Both the position numbers and the translations under genes were made by a program. This document shows, in pieces, positions 28,170 to 36,172 of a DNA stretch of 64,000 bases. The stretch's first letter is position 1, and every line of letters starts with the position of its first letter. Source of the stretch: Novosphingobium jiangmenense (lineage in GTDB: Bacteria; Pseudomonadota; Alphaproteobacteria; Sphingomonadales; Sphingomonadaceae); assembly GCF_015694345.1 (NCBI RefSeq), contig NZ_JADQDC010000007.1, positions 1 through 64,000 on the forward strand, read 5' to 3'. Under the pieces are notes generated by a model that did no database searches, was not told the DNA's origin, and saw nothing but the letters and a program-made list of their open reading frames with translations.

Positions 28170-31100
28170 ATGAAAGCTTCAGCCCTCACCGCCCTCCTGA
28201 TCGGAGCCTCCAGCCTCGCGCTTGCCACCCGCGCGCAGGCGCAGGAAGTGGTCTTTGCCGACAATGCCGACCTCGCCGCCGCCGCCCTGCGCGGCGAGCG
28301 CGTGACCCAAGGTTCGGGCGTGACGCAGATCCGCCTGTCCAGCGGCGCGATGCTTTCCTTCGTCGAAGGCGCAGAGTTCCAGCTCCGGCCCGATGGCACG
28401 GTCGATCTCTACAAGGGCAACGTCACCGTCACCGGCGCAGGGATGAGCGAAACCGTGGTGCGCCTCGGCGGCGAAGGCAACGGCAAGATCAGCGGCGCGG
28501 GTTCCTCGGGCAGCTTCTCGGTCAGCACCGACGCCAGCGGCAAGACCAAGGCCACTGGCCGCGTCCTCACCGGCCTTGCCACCATTGCCAACGGGCGCGA
28601 GACCAAGCGCTTCAACGCCGGGCAGGCATGGGAAGTCAGCAACGGCCACCCGCGGCTTGCCACCTCAGCGCCGGTAGCGCCTGCCCCGCAGATTACGCCG
28701 CAGCGCCAGCAGCAGCTTGCCGTGCAGACGCCGGCTCCGGCCCCGGCCCCGACACCCGCCCCCGAACCGCAAGTCGCCTCGATCAGCGAGGGCGGCCCGG
28801 TCGCCGCCGCCGAGAACGGCGTGCCGGTGGTCCTCGGCGAAGCCCTCGCCGCCGCCGGAGCCTCGGGCGACATCGTCTCCTCCGGCCAGCGTATCGAAGC
28901 CGCCGTCGCCAACCCCAGCCTCGAGACCTTCCCCTCGAACGATCTCGCCGCGCTCGTCGCCTATGCCGCACGGCTGGAAAGCCTCTACGGCGGCCAGCCG
29001 TTCAACCAGGCACAGGCCGACGTGATCCGAGCCTATCTGAACTACCTCGCCAGCGGCCAGTCGCAGGCACAGTTCCTCACCGTCTATGCCGGGCTGATGG
29101 TGCAGTTCCTCGATCTGGTCCGTTCTGGCGCGGCACCCTCGTCGTTCAGCGGCACTTCGCTGACAGACATCAACGCCTTCATCTCCTACCGCTCGCGCAC
29201 CGATGGCTTTGCCGCCCTGTCCAGCCAGAACCGCGTGCTGGTCGATGCCTACCTCGCCTTCGTCCTCGGCGGCGGCAATGCCGACCAGTTCGTCGCGCGC
29301 TACACCACGCTGACCAGCGCCTACTTCGCCTTCATCCGCAGCGGCGGGGATCCGCTGGCGTTCCAGGGCGCCACGCAGGCAACGCTCAACGCCTACATCA
29401 CTTTCCTCAACGATTCCGGCCTGCTGGTGCGGCTGGCGGAGACCGACCGCGCGCTGCTGCAGGCCTATCTTGCCAATGGCGGCACCGCCTTCATCCAGCA
29501 GTACCGCGTCGCGCTGACCGCCTACTTCGCCTATCTGCAGAGCGGCCAGTTGCCGAGCCAATATGCCAATGGCGATCCCGCCACGCTGCGCCAATACCTT
29601 GAAACCCTGCAGGCCACCGGCCTGTTCGAACAGGCGCTCGGCGAACAGGCAAACTTCTATGCGCAGTATCTCGCCTACCTGAAGCAGGGCGGCACAATCG
29701 ACGGCTGGCAGGGCCTGCCTGCGAACGTATTCACTGGCTATGCGCAGGCGCTGTCGGCCTATCAGGCCTATCTCGCAGGCGGTGGCCTGCCATCGGCCTA
29801 CACCGGTCTCGATCAGGCACTGCTGCGGCAGTATCTCGATGCGCTGGCCGGTGCCGGCGCTCTCACCCGCTTTCTGGGCGAAAGCACCGCCTCGTTCTAC
29901 GTCCAGTACCTGCGCTATCTCGGCAACGGCGGCACGATCGATGGCTGGCAGGGCCTGCCCTACAACGTCTTCACCGGCTACGCCTCGGCCCTGCAGGCCT
30001 ACTACGAATTCCTCGCCAACGGCGGCTTGCCATCAGCCTACACTTCGCTGACACAGGACGAGATCCGCCGTTATCTCGCTGCGCTTTCCGCAGTGGGCGC
30101 AAGCGATGCCTTCCTCGGCCAGCTTGCCGGCTTCTACTCGGCGTTCTTCACCTATCTCGCCAATGGCGGAAACCCAGACCTCTACACCGGCCTGCCGACC
30201 CCGCCGAACTATCAGGCTTTCGCCGATGCGCTCTCGGCCTATGTCGCCTATCTCGAGGCAGGCGGCGTGCCGAGCGCCTATACCGGCGCCGACCTCGCCC
30301 TGCTCCAGCAATACATCAAGGCGCTGATCGACGGCGGCAAGCTTTCGACCCTGCTTGGCGCACAGGCCCAGTTCCTCACCGCCTACTACGCGTTCCTCGC
30401 TGGCGGCGGCACGCCCGATGGCTACACCGCGCTGCCGGTCTATGCGACCTATGTCACCGCGCTCGAAGCCTACTACGCCTTCCTTGCAGGCGGCGGAAAG
30501 CCCTCGGAATATACCCTGCTCACCCAGGCGCAGATCCTCGCCTACCTCAAGGCGCTGACCGATGCGGGCGTGCTCGCCGCGCTGTTCGACGGTGCGACGC
30601 TGACCTTCATCCAGAACTTCTATGTCTATCTCGCAGGCGGCGGCAATCCGGACCTGTTCTCGGGGCTCCCCGGCTCAGGCGGCGGCACCGGAGGCGGTAC
30701 GGGCGGCACCCGCCTGACCAGCTACACCGGCGGTTTCCCTTCGAACGCTGCGGGCACAAAGGCCATCGCGGGCAACGCCGGGAACATCCAGCCGTCGAGC
30801 GGCACCGCCGCCATCGACAGCACCGGGGCCCTGACCTCGGCCGGTGACATCGCCAACGTTTCCGCCAAGGTTACCGACGTTGCGGGCGATTCCAGCGCGA
30901 TCGTCGGGCGCTTCTACGATGGCATCGCCAAGTTCAAGAACAGCCAGTACGGCTTCAGCGTCAACAACGGCCTGCCCTATGTCGTGCTGGCACCCTGGGG
31001 CGGCACGCTGCCCACTTCAGGCACCATCGACTACAAGGTGCTGGCCGCCACGCGCCCGGTCTATTCCGACGGACGCACCGCGCCCGGTACGTTCGACGCT

Positions 31101-32999
31101 GCGCTGACCATCGGCTTTTCCACCAACAACACCCGGCTCACCTTCCGCACGCTCGGCACGATCGTCATGCCCGAGGCCAGCGGCGACGTGACCTATACCT
31201 TCAGCACGCCGAACTATGCGAACGGGCAGATGCAGGAAGTCATCTACGACTCGCTTGGCAACTTCTTCTTCGGTGCGGGCATGACCGGCACCGGGCAGGG
31301 CTGCACCGGGGTCGGCTGCAACATCAGCCTCTACGGTGATTTTGCGGGAACGAAGCCCGAAGAACGCCTCGGCCTGATGTGGCAAACCTATGGCGGCAGC
31401 TTCAGCGCCGGACGCCTGCAAGGCGCGGTGATCTTCGCCAAGGACGGCACCCTGCCGGGCGGGAGCACCGGAGGGGGCACCGGCACCGGCGGCGTGCTCA
31501 CCAGCTACACCGGCGGCTTCAACGGCACGTCCCCACGCATCAACTTCATCACCACGCTGCGGCTCTCGAGTGGAACGCTGCTGGCGGGCAGTGAATCAGG
31601 TTTCAGCGCCCTGGCCTATACGCTCGACAGCAATGGCGGCCTGACCAGCTATACCCGACCGGGGAACTTCACTCGCACCCCGGGCACGATGACCATCAGC
31701 GACGTGGCAGGCGATGCCGACGTACTGGTCGGTCGCTGGTTCAATGGCACCAACACCGGCGCCAACGTCTTCACCCTGAACGCCAATCAGGGCTTCCACT
31801 ACATGATGTCCCGCGCCCTGCCGACGAACTTTGCAGTGCCGACGACGGGCATCGTGCAATACGATCTCTACGCCGCGACCAAGCCTACCTGGATCGACGG
31901 CTCGGGCGCTCCGGGCACCTTCACCGGCAGCTTCAAGGTCAACTTCGGGCTCGCGTTGCCCAAGGTCGGCATGGAAGCAAAGATCGTCATGCCCACCGGC
32001 GGTGCGGGCGGAGGTGCTTATACCTTCGATTTCGCCACCCCCGGCGGTCTGGCCGACATCAGCCAGTCGACCAGCGATTTCAGCGTGTTCTCGAACCAGA
32101 GCTTCAGCTTCGTGGTGCCGGGTGACGATCATTCGGGCACTTGCAGCACCGGCACCTGCTATATCGCAGCCTTCGGCAACTGGGCGGGCAGCACCGACAA
32201 GATCGGCCTGACCTACACCGCCGTCAGTCCCGCCGGCAGCGGCAAGAACATCATCGGAGCCGCAGCCTTCAAGGTCGGCACGGGCAGTGGCGCGGGTTCG
32301 GGTAGCGGCGGCACCACTCCAACGGCCGCACCGGACGGCATCGCCAAATACGTCGGCTACCTCGGCGGTGGGCGCTTTGCCACGTTCGAGAATGCGGCGG
32401 CGGTCACCACCAACAGCAATGGCGGCCTCACGAAGGTCGATGGCTTCTTCGAGCTGAATGGCGCGACGAACGCAGACGCAGGAAACGCCAACGGCATCGT
32501 CGCCTGGTCGCGCTGGATCGGCGGCGGCATCACCGGCCTTGGCCAGGGCCCCACGACCACGCTCGGCAATGGCGGCCTTTCCAGCGTCTGGGGCAAGCCC
32601 GCGACCAATGTCCCGACCACCGGGAAGATCGATTACCAGGTCGTCGGCAGCACCCGGCCCTCGACCACGGACGCGGTCGTCGGGACGCTCGACAATGCAA
32701 AGCTGGCAGTCGATTTCTCTGCCGCCAAGGTCGGCTTCGAAGCGGCGCTGACAGTCTCGGGCGCGCCGGTCGCGATGTCGACCAGCGGTGGCCTGGCGGC
32801 ACCATCGCTGTCGTTGCGGACCAGCGGGACAACCTTCGGAGCGAACACCAACCAGATGGTCCTGAGCGGCGCGAGCGGCGTCTCGATCGAGGGCTTCCTC
32901 GCCGGGGTCGGGGCAACGCACGCCGGCGTCGGGTACTATCTCCAGACGACCAGCGGCAATGTTGCAGGCGCCATCGCCTTCGGCCCGAAGGCACCCTGA
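28170..32999 (+). CDS. Giant secreted FecR-domain protein with tandem repeats and three C-terminal beta domains
   Basis: A 1609-residue protein. Order: Sec signal (1-24, TRAQA/Q); FecR-type domain (about 45-150, VTQIRLSSGAMLSFVEGAEFQLRPDG); Pro/Ala/Gln linker (165-205); a helical repeat region (about 270-838) with units of about 80 residues beginning at 461, 540, 620, 700 and 777, each carrying LPSAYTGL..LLRQYL and YLxxGG motifs, plus degenerate earlier copies; then three homologous beta-rich domains at about 848-1095, 1109-1370 and 1382-1609, separated by Gly/Thr/Ser linkers. Each beta domain ends in a YGDFAG..RLGLMW..GAVIFAK-like strand pair, recalling the TbpB-like barrel handles recognised by Slam proteins. 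No anchor is seen. Probable surface or secreted partner of the Slam-like protein; function unknown. Confidence 0.8.
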   Translation: MKASALTALLIGASSLALATRAQAQEVVFADNADLAAAALRGERVTQGSGVTQIRLSSGAMLSFVEGAEFQLRPDGTVDLYKGNVTVTGAGMSETVVRLGGEGNGKISGAGSSGSFSVSTDASGKTKATGRVLTGLATIANGRETKRFNAGQAWEVSNGHPRLATSAPVAPAPQITPQRQQQLAVQTPAPAPAPTPAPEPQVASISEGGPVAAAENGVPVVLGEALAAAGASGDIVSSGQRIEAAVANPSLETFPSNDLAALVAYAARLESLYGGQPFNQAQADVIRAYLNYLASGQSQAQFLTVYAGLMVQFLDLVRSGAAPSSFSGTSLTDINAFISYRSRTDGFAALSSQNRVLVDAYLAFVLGGGNADQFVARYTTLTSAYFAFIRSGGDPLAFQGATQATLNAYITFLNDSGLLVRLAETDRALLQAYLANGGTAFIQQYRVALTAYFAYLQSGQLPSQYANGDPATLRQYLETLQATGLFEQALGEQANFYAQYLAYLKQGGTIDGWQGLPANVFTGYAQALSAYQAYLAGGGLPSAYTGLDQALLRQYLDALAGAGALTRFLGESTASFYVQYLRYLGNGGTIDGWQGLPYNVFTGYASALQAYYEFLANGGLPSAYTSLTQDEIRRYLAALSAVGASDAFLGQLAGFYSAFFTYLANGGNPDLYTGLPTPPNYQAFADALSAYVAYLEAGGVPSAYTGADLALLQQYIKALIDGGKLSTLLGAQAQFLTAYYAFLAGGGTPDGYTALPVYATYVTALEAYYAFLAGGGKPSEYTLLTQAQILAYLKALTDAGVLAALFDGATLTFIQNFYVYLAGGGNPDLFSGLPGSGGGTGGGTGGTRLTSYTGGFPSNAAGTKAIAGNAGNIQPSSGTAAIDSTGALTSAGDIANVSAKVTDVAGDSSAIVGRFYDGIAKFKNSQYGFSVNNGLPYVVLAPWGGTLPTSGTIDYKVLAATRPVYSDGRTAPGTFDAALTIGFSTNNTRLTFRTLGTIVMPEASGDVTYTFSTPNYANGQMQEVIYDSLGNFFFGAGMTGTGQGCTGVGCNISLYGDFAGTKPEERLGLMWQTYGGSFSAGRLQGAVIFAKDGTLPGGSTGGGTGTGGVLTSYTGGFNGTSPRINFITTLRLSSGTLLAGSESGFSALAYTLDSNGGLTSYTRPGNFTRTPGTMTISDVAGDADVLVGRWFNGTNTGANVFTLNANQGFHYMMSRALPTNFAVPTTGIVQYDLYAATKPTWIDGSGAPGTFTGSFKVNFGLALPKVGMEAKIVMPTGGAGGGAYTFDFATPGGLADISQSTSDFSVFSNQSFSFVVPGDDHSGTCSTGTCYIAAFGNWAGSTDKIGLTYTAVSPAGSGKNIIGAAAFKVGTGSGAGSGSGGTTPTAAPDGIAKYVGYLGGGRFATFENAAAVTTNSNGGLTKVDGFFELNGATNADAGNANGIVAWSRWIGGGITGLGQGPTTTLGNGGLSSVWGKPATNVPTTGKIDYQVVGSTRPSTTDAVVGTLDNAKLAVDFSAAKVGFEAALTVSGAPVAMSTSGGLAAPSLSLRTSGTTFGANTNQMVLSGASGVSIEGFLAGVGATHAGVGYYLQTTSGNVAGAIAFGPKAP

Positions 33000-33023
33000 T
33001 CGCGCCGCCGGGAGTAACGGCAT

Positions 33024-33093
33024 TTGTCACGAGAGTGACGGGACAGTTGTGTGGGAGTTGCGGGGGAGTTGGGGGAGAGTTGCCCCAGAGTTG
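33024..33093. promoter_or_regulatory. Helically phased AGTTG array next to an inverted repeat
   Basis: TTGTCA (33024-33029), six bases, then TGACGG (33036-33041): an inverted repeat of the same type as at 26776. Immediately after it AGTTG occurs at 33045, 33056, 33067, 33078 and 33089, five exact copies at an 11-bp period, one helical turn apart; a degenerate AGTGA at 33034 keeps the phase. Direct repeats with one-turn spacing are typical of OmpR-type response regulators and other cooperatively binding proteins. An OmpR-type regulator gene lies 1 kb downstream. The ATG of the next gene follows 47 bp after the array. Confidence 0.6.
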
Positions 33094-33097
33094 GAAA

Positions 33098-33121
33098 GGG
33101 GCCGCGCGAGGGTGCGGCCCC
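33098..33121 (+). promoter_or_regulatory. Leader stem-loop before the CsgG/SH3 gene
   Basis: GGGGCCGC (33098-33105) and GCGGCCCC (33114-33121) form a perfect 8-bp GC stem with an 8-nt loop, ending 18 bp before the start codon. No T-run follows. It may stabilise the leader, affect translation or end readthrough from the FecR gene. Confidence 0.45.
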
Positions 33122-33139
33122 GCTACGAGGGGACATCTG

Positions 33140-34024
33140 ATGCTTCGCAAGACCTTGGCTTTCGCTGCACTTTCAATGGCTTCCACGGCCGCTCTGGCCG
33201 CCGACAAGGAGCCGCCAGTCACCCTGAACAAGTGCGAGACGAGCTACGGCACCGTCGCGCTGGTCGATGGCGATACGCAAGGCTGGACCAAGTACGGCCT
33301 GTCCTCCCCGCGCGAGCTGATCGCCGCGATGGCCCGCGAATCCGGGTGCTTCGCGCTCCACGATCCCGCCAGTGGCAAGCCCGCTACGTTCCTGATGAAC
33401 GTCATCGCGGGCGACAAGGAAGAAGTCGACCAAGCCATTGAAAAGGCGAAGGGAGTTGCCATGGAAGGTCTCGTCCGCTCGGGCGCGGCGAGCGGGATGC
33501 TGCGCGGCATTCCCGGCGGCGGCTCCATGCTCGGCATGTTCGGCGGCTTCGGCGGCAAGAAGAAGGTCGTCGCAGCAGGTATCCGTTTGATAAGCCCGGC
33601 AAATGGCCAGACCGTCGCCTCGGGCTCGGGCGAGGTCAAGAAGACCACGATCTCCTTCGGGAATGGCGGCGGAACCATCGGTGCGGTGGCCAGCGGTGCG
33701 ACCGGCGCGGCCTATGCCGGGAGCAAGGACGGGCAGATGCTGATCGAAGCTTTCGTCAAGGCTTTCAACGGCATATCGGCGCAGGGACCGTCGCTCGCTT
33801 CGCTCGTCCCCCCACCGGCGCCCGCTCCTGCAGCAGCCCCCGCTGCGGCCACCACGGCAGTCGACACCAAGATGCACGCCGCCGCCGATCTCAAGTCCGC
33901 AACACTGCGCACGGTGCGCGCCGGAACCGCTCTCACCCCCACCGGTCAGCGGCAGGGTCTGTTCGTCGAGGTCCAGGACAGCTTCGGCACCAAGGGCTGG
34001 GTCTCGGTCGAGGACATGCGCTGA
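33140..34024 (+). CDS. Secreted protein with CsgG-like N-terminal region and C-terminal SH3 domain
   Basis: A 294-residue protein with a Sec signal (cleavage after LAA near residue 22). The following region (GTVALVDGDTQGWTKYGLSSPRELIAAMARESGCFALHD) resembles the CsgG/HfaB fold of curli and holdfast secretion lipoproteins, but there is no lipobox Cys. A Gly-rich stretch (GGGSMLGMFGGFGG) is followed by a Pro/Ala linker and a C-terminal bacterial SH3-like segment (ADLKSATLRTVRAGTALTPTGQRQGLFVEVQDSFGTKGWVSVEDM), usually peptidoglycan-binding. GAGGGGACA precedes the ATG at 33140. Likely periplasmic; a structural or assembly role in the surface module is inferred. Confidence 0.7.
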   Translation: MLRKTLAFAALSMASTAALAADKEPPVTLNKCETSYGTVALVDGDTQGWTKYGLSSPRELIAAMARESGCFALHDPASGKPATFLMNVIAGDKEEVDQAIEKAKGVAMEGLVRSGAASGMLRGIPGGGSMLGMFGGFGGKKKVVAAGIRLISPANGQTVASGSGEVKKTTISFGNGGGTIGAVASGATGAAYAGSKDGQMLIEAFVKAFNGISAQGPSLASLVPPPAPAPAAAPAAATTAVDTKMHAAADLKSATLRTVRAGTALTPTGQRQGLFVEVQDSFGTKGWVSVEDMR

Positions 34025-34055
34025 AACGCGCACGAAACGAAGTGTTGCATGGCCC

Positions 34056-34089
34056 CCGTCCGGCGTGAAATGATCGCGCCGGACGGTTT
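34056..34089 (+). terminator. Terminator-like hairpin before the two-component operon
   Basis: CCGTCCGGCG (34056-34065) and CGCCGGACGG (34077-34086) form a perfect 10-bp stem with an 11-nt loop followed by TTTGG. It lies between the SH3 gene and the response regulator gene and probably ends or attenuates transcription. Confidence 0.6.
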
Positions 34090-34127
34090 GGCCCTGTGGC
34101 AGAGGTCGAACCCGGAGTTCCGGAATT

Positions 34128-34814
34128 ATGAGCGGTCTCAACATCCTGTATGTGGAAGACGATCCGCGCGCGGCGCAGGCGGTGCAGGACCTCATGCTGG
34201 CCGACGGCGACCGGATGGCGTGGGAGCAGACCGGAACGGCGGGCCTGCAGCGCGCCGGGGCCGAGGATTTCGACGTGATCATCCTCGACCGCATGCTGCC
34301 CGACATCGACGGATTGACCATCGTCTCGCGCCTGCGCGCGGCGGGCGTCGGCACGCCGGTGCTGATGCTCTCGGCACTGGGCCGCAGCGAGAACCGCATC
34401 GAGGGTCTGGAGGCGGGCGTCGATGACTATCTCTCAAAGCCTTACGAACCGCAGGAACTGGTTGCCCGCTTGCGCGCGCTGCACCGCCGCGCGGCAGGCG
34501 CGGTCCACGGCGCGGTGATCATCTATGGCGCCTTCGAATGCCACGTGAAGGCGCGCACCGCGTTCCGATCGGGCAAGCACATCGCGCTAAGTCCCAAGGA
34601 ATTCGCGCTGTTCCGCTACTTCATGGAGAACGCAGGCGAGACCGTAACGCGCGAGATGCTGCTGCGCGACGTGTGGAACATGAACTTCGATCCCCAGACC
34701 AATGTCGTAGACGTCAACATCGGCCGGATGCGGCGCAAGCTGGAAGACGGCTTTACCACGCCCGCGCTCGAAACGATCTGGGGCGCCGGATACCGGCTGA
34801 CGAGAGGCGAATGA
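34128..34814 (+). CDS. OmpR-family response regulator
   Basis: A 228-residue regulator. The receiver domain has acidic residues Glu10-Asp12, phosphorylation site Asp54 (IILDRMLPDIDG), Ser82 and Lys104 (YLSKPYEP); the C-terminal winged helix (about 130-225) contains LSPKEFALFRYFMENAGETVTREMLLRDVW and VDVNIGRMRRKL..IWGAGYRL. Its stop overlaps the kinase ATG (ATGA). The phased AGTTG array 1 kb upstream is a possible binding site. Confidence 0.93.
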   Translation: MSGLNILYVEDDPRAAQAVQDLMLADGDRMAWEQTGTAGLQRAGAEDFDVIILDRMLPDIDGLTIVSRLRAAGVGTPVLMLSALGRSENRIEGLEAGVDDYLSKPYEPQELVARLRALHRRAAGAVHGAVIIYGAFECHVKARTAFRSGKHIALSPKEFALFRYFMENAGETVTREMLLRDVWNMNFDPQTNVVDVNIGRMRRKLEDGFTTPALETIWGAGYRLTRGE

Positions 34815-36172
34815 CGCCTGCGCGAGGCCCGGCATCAAGGCTTCGGGTAAGGTCGATCTTCGGCCAACTGACCACGGCGTCAATCCTGATCGCGGTGATC
34901 GCGGTTGCCGTGCTGTTCGCCGTCACCACGATCACCGTCCAGCGCCAGACCCGCGCCTCGCTTTCCGCCACGGTCGCGACCGATCTGGCCGGCCTGATCG
35001 ACATCTACGCAACGGCGGGACGCGAGGAGCTGCTGCGCCGCGTCAACGACCGGCAGGACGTGGTCAGCCTCGAGGGAAGGCGCTCGCACTATCTGGTTGC
35101 CGATGGCGCCGGACGGGTGCTGGCGGGGGACGTCACGCGCTGGCCGCAACTCAATGCCGCGCGCTCAGAAGAGGGCTTTGTCGCGCTTGCCGATGGCACC
35201 GAGGTCTATGCGCAAGGGGCCAAGCTTGCGCCGGACCTGCAATTGCTGGTGGGCCGCGAGTATGACCGCGACCGCGCAGCGCTCGGCGTGCTGTCGGCGG
35301 CGTTCCTTGCCGTTGGCGCAGCGATCGTCTTGGCGGTGGCCTTCGTGGCGTGGATCACGGCGCGGCACCTTGCGCGGCGGATGGACGCAGTGAACGCGGC
35401 ACTGGGCGCGGCGGCGGACGGACGCGCCGCCAGCTTTCCGGCGCGCCAGCGGGGGGGCGACGAGATCGACGAGATGGCCGGCCATGGCGCGCGTCTGCTG
35501 GCGCGGCAGGCGCAATTGCTGAAGGCCTACAAGCAGGTTTCCGAGCACGTTGCCCACGAAGTCCGCACGCCGCTGATGCATCTCGACAACCGGCTGGGCA
35601 CGGCGATGCAGGCGCGGCCCGAGGCCGAGGGCGGCCCGATCGGCCAATCGCGCGAGGACATCCGCGCGATCCTCTCGATGCTGGACTCGCTTCTCGACAT
35701 CGCCTCGGCCGAGAGCCGCCGCGGCGATCTGGCCGGGCTGGCCGAGATCGACATGACCGCCTTGGTAGAGAGCCTTGCCGACCTTTACGAAGACAGCGCC
35801 GAGGACGCGGGCCTCACGCTGGAAACATCGATCACGCAAGGGGTTACCATGCTGGGCGAGCGGATGCAGATCACCCGGCTGCTGTCGAACCTGCTCGACA
35901 ACGCGATCAAGTACGTGCCCGAAGGCGGGCATGTGCGGCTCATTCTGCGGCCCGGTCCGCACGTGGTGGTCGAGGACAACGGTCCCGGCATCCCGCATGA
36001 CCAGCGTGACCGCGTGTTCGAACGCTTTTCCCGCGCCACCGTGCCCGGCGACAAGCCCGGCCATGGCCTCGGCCTCGCTCTCTCCCGCGCCATCGCCGAA
36101 CGCCACGGCCTGATCCTGCGGCTGGGTGATGCGCCGCGCGGCGCGCAATTCATTCTGGAGCCTGCCCCATGA
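34811..36172 (+). CDS. Sensor histidine kinase of the OmpR-type system
   Basis: A 453-residue kinase. Two membrane helices (about 24-41 and 158-182) enclose a periplasmic sensor domain of about 115 residues; a HAMP-like linker follows. The H-box is SEHVAHEVRTPLMHL with His249, and the ATPase domain shows the N-box NLLDNAIKY, G1 VEDNGPGIP, F-box FERFSR and G2 GHGLGLAL. The stimulus is unknown. Translationally coupled to both the regulator upstream and the lipoprotein downstream (ATGA overlaps), so the three form one operon. Confidence 0.93.
   Translation: MTPARGPASRLRVRSIFGQLTTASILIAVIAVAVLFAVTTITVQRQTRASLSATVATDLAGLIDIYATAGREELLRRVNDRQDVVSLEGRRSHYLVADGAGRVLAGDVTRWPQLNAARSEEGFVALADGTEVYAQGAKLAPDLQLLVGREYDRDRAALGVLSAAFLAVGAAIVLAVAFVAWITARHLARRMDAVNAALGAAADGRAASFPARQRGGDEIDEMAGHGARLLARQAQLLKAYKQVSEHVAHEVRTPLMHLDNRLGTAMQARPEAEGGPIGQSREDIRAILSMLDSLLDIASAESRRGDLAGLAEIDMTALVESLADLYEDSAEDAGLTLETSITQGVTMLGERMQITRLLSNLLDNAIKYVPEGGHVRLILRPGPHVVVEDNGPGIPHDQRDRVFERFSRATVPGDKPGHGLGLALSRAIAERHGLILRLGDAPRGAQFILEPAP

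Noticed and set aside
29000..30680. Possibility that the repeated region is a CRISPR array or a VNTR
   Set aside because: Repeats are about 240 bp, diverged at DNA level and preserve protein sequence; they are coding repeats.
31596..33023. 475-codon minus-strand frame opposite the end of the FecR gene
   Set aside because: Arg/Ala/Gly-rich shadow with no recognisable family.
33045..33093. G-quadruplex as the main explanation of the G-rich array
   Set aside because: The GGG runs are irregular while the AGTTG spacing is exactly 11 bp, so phased protein binding explains the pattern better.
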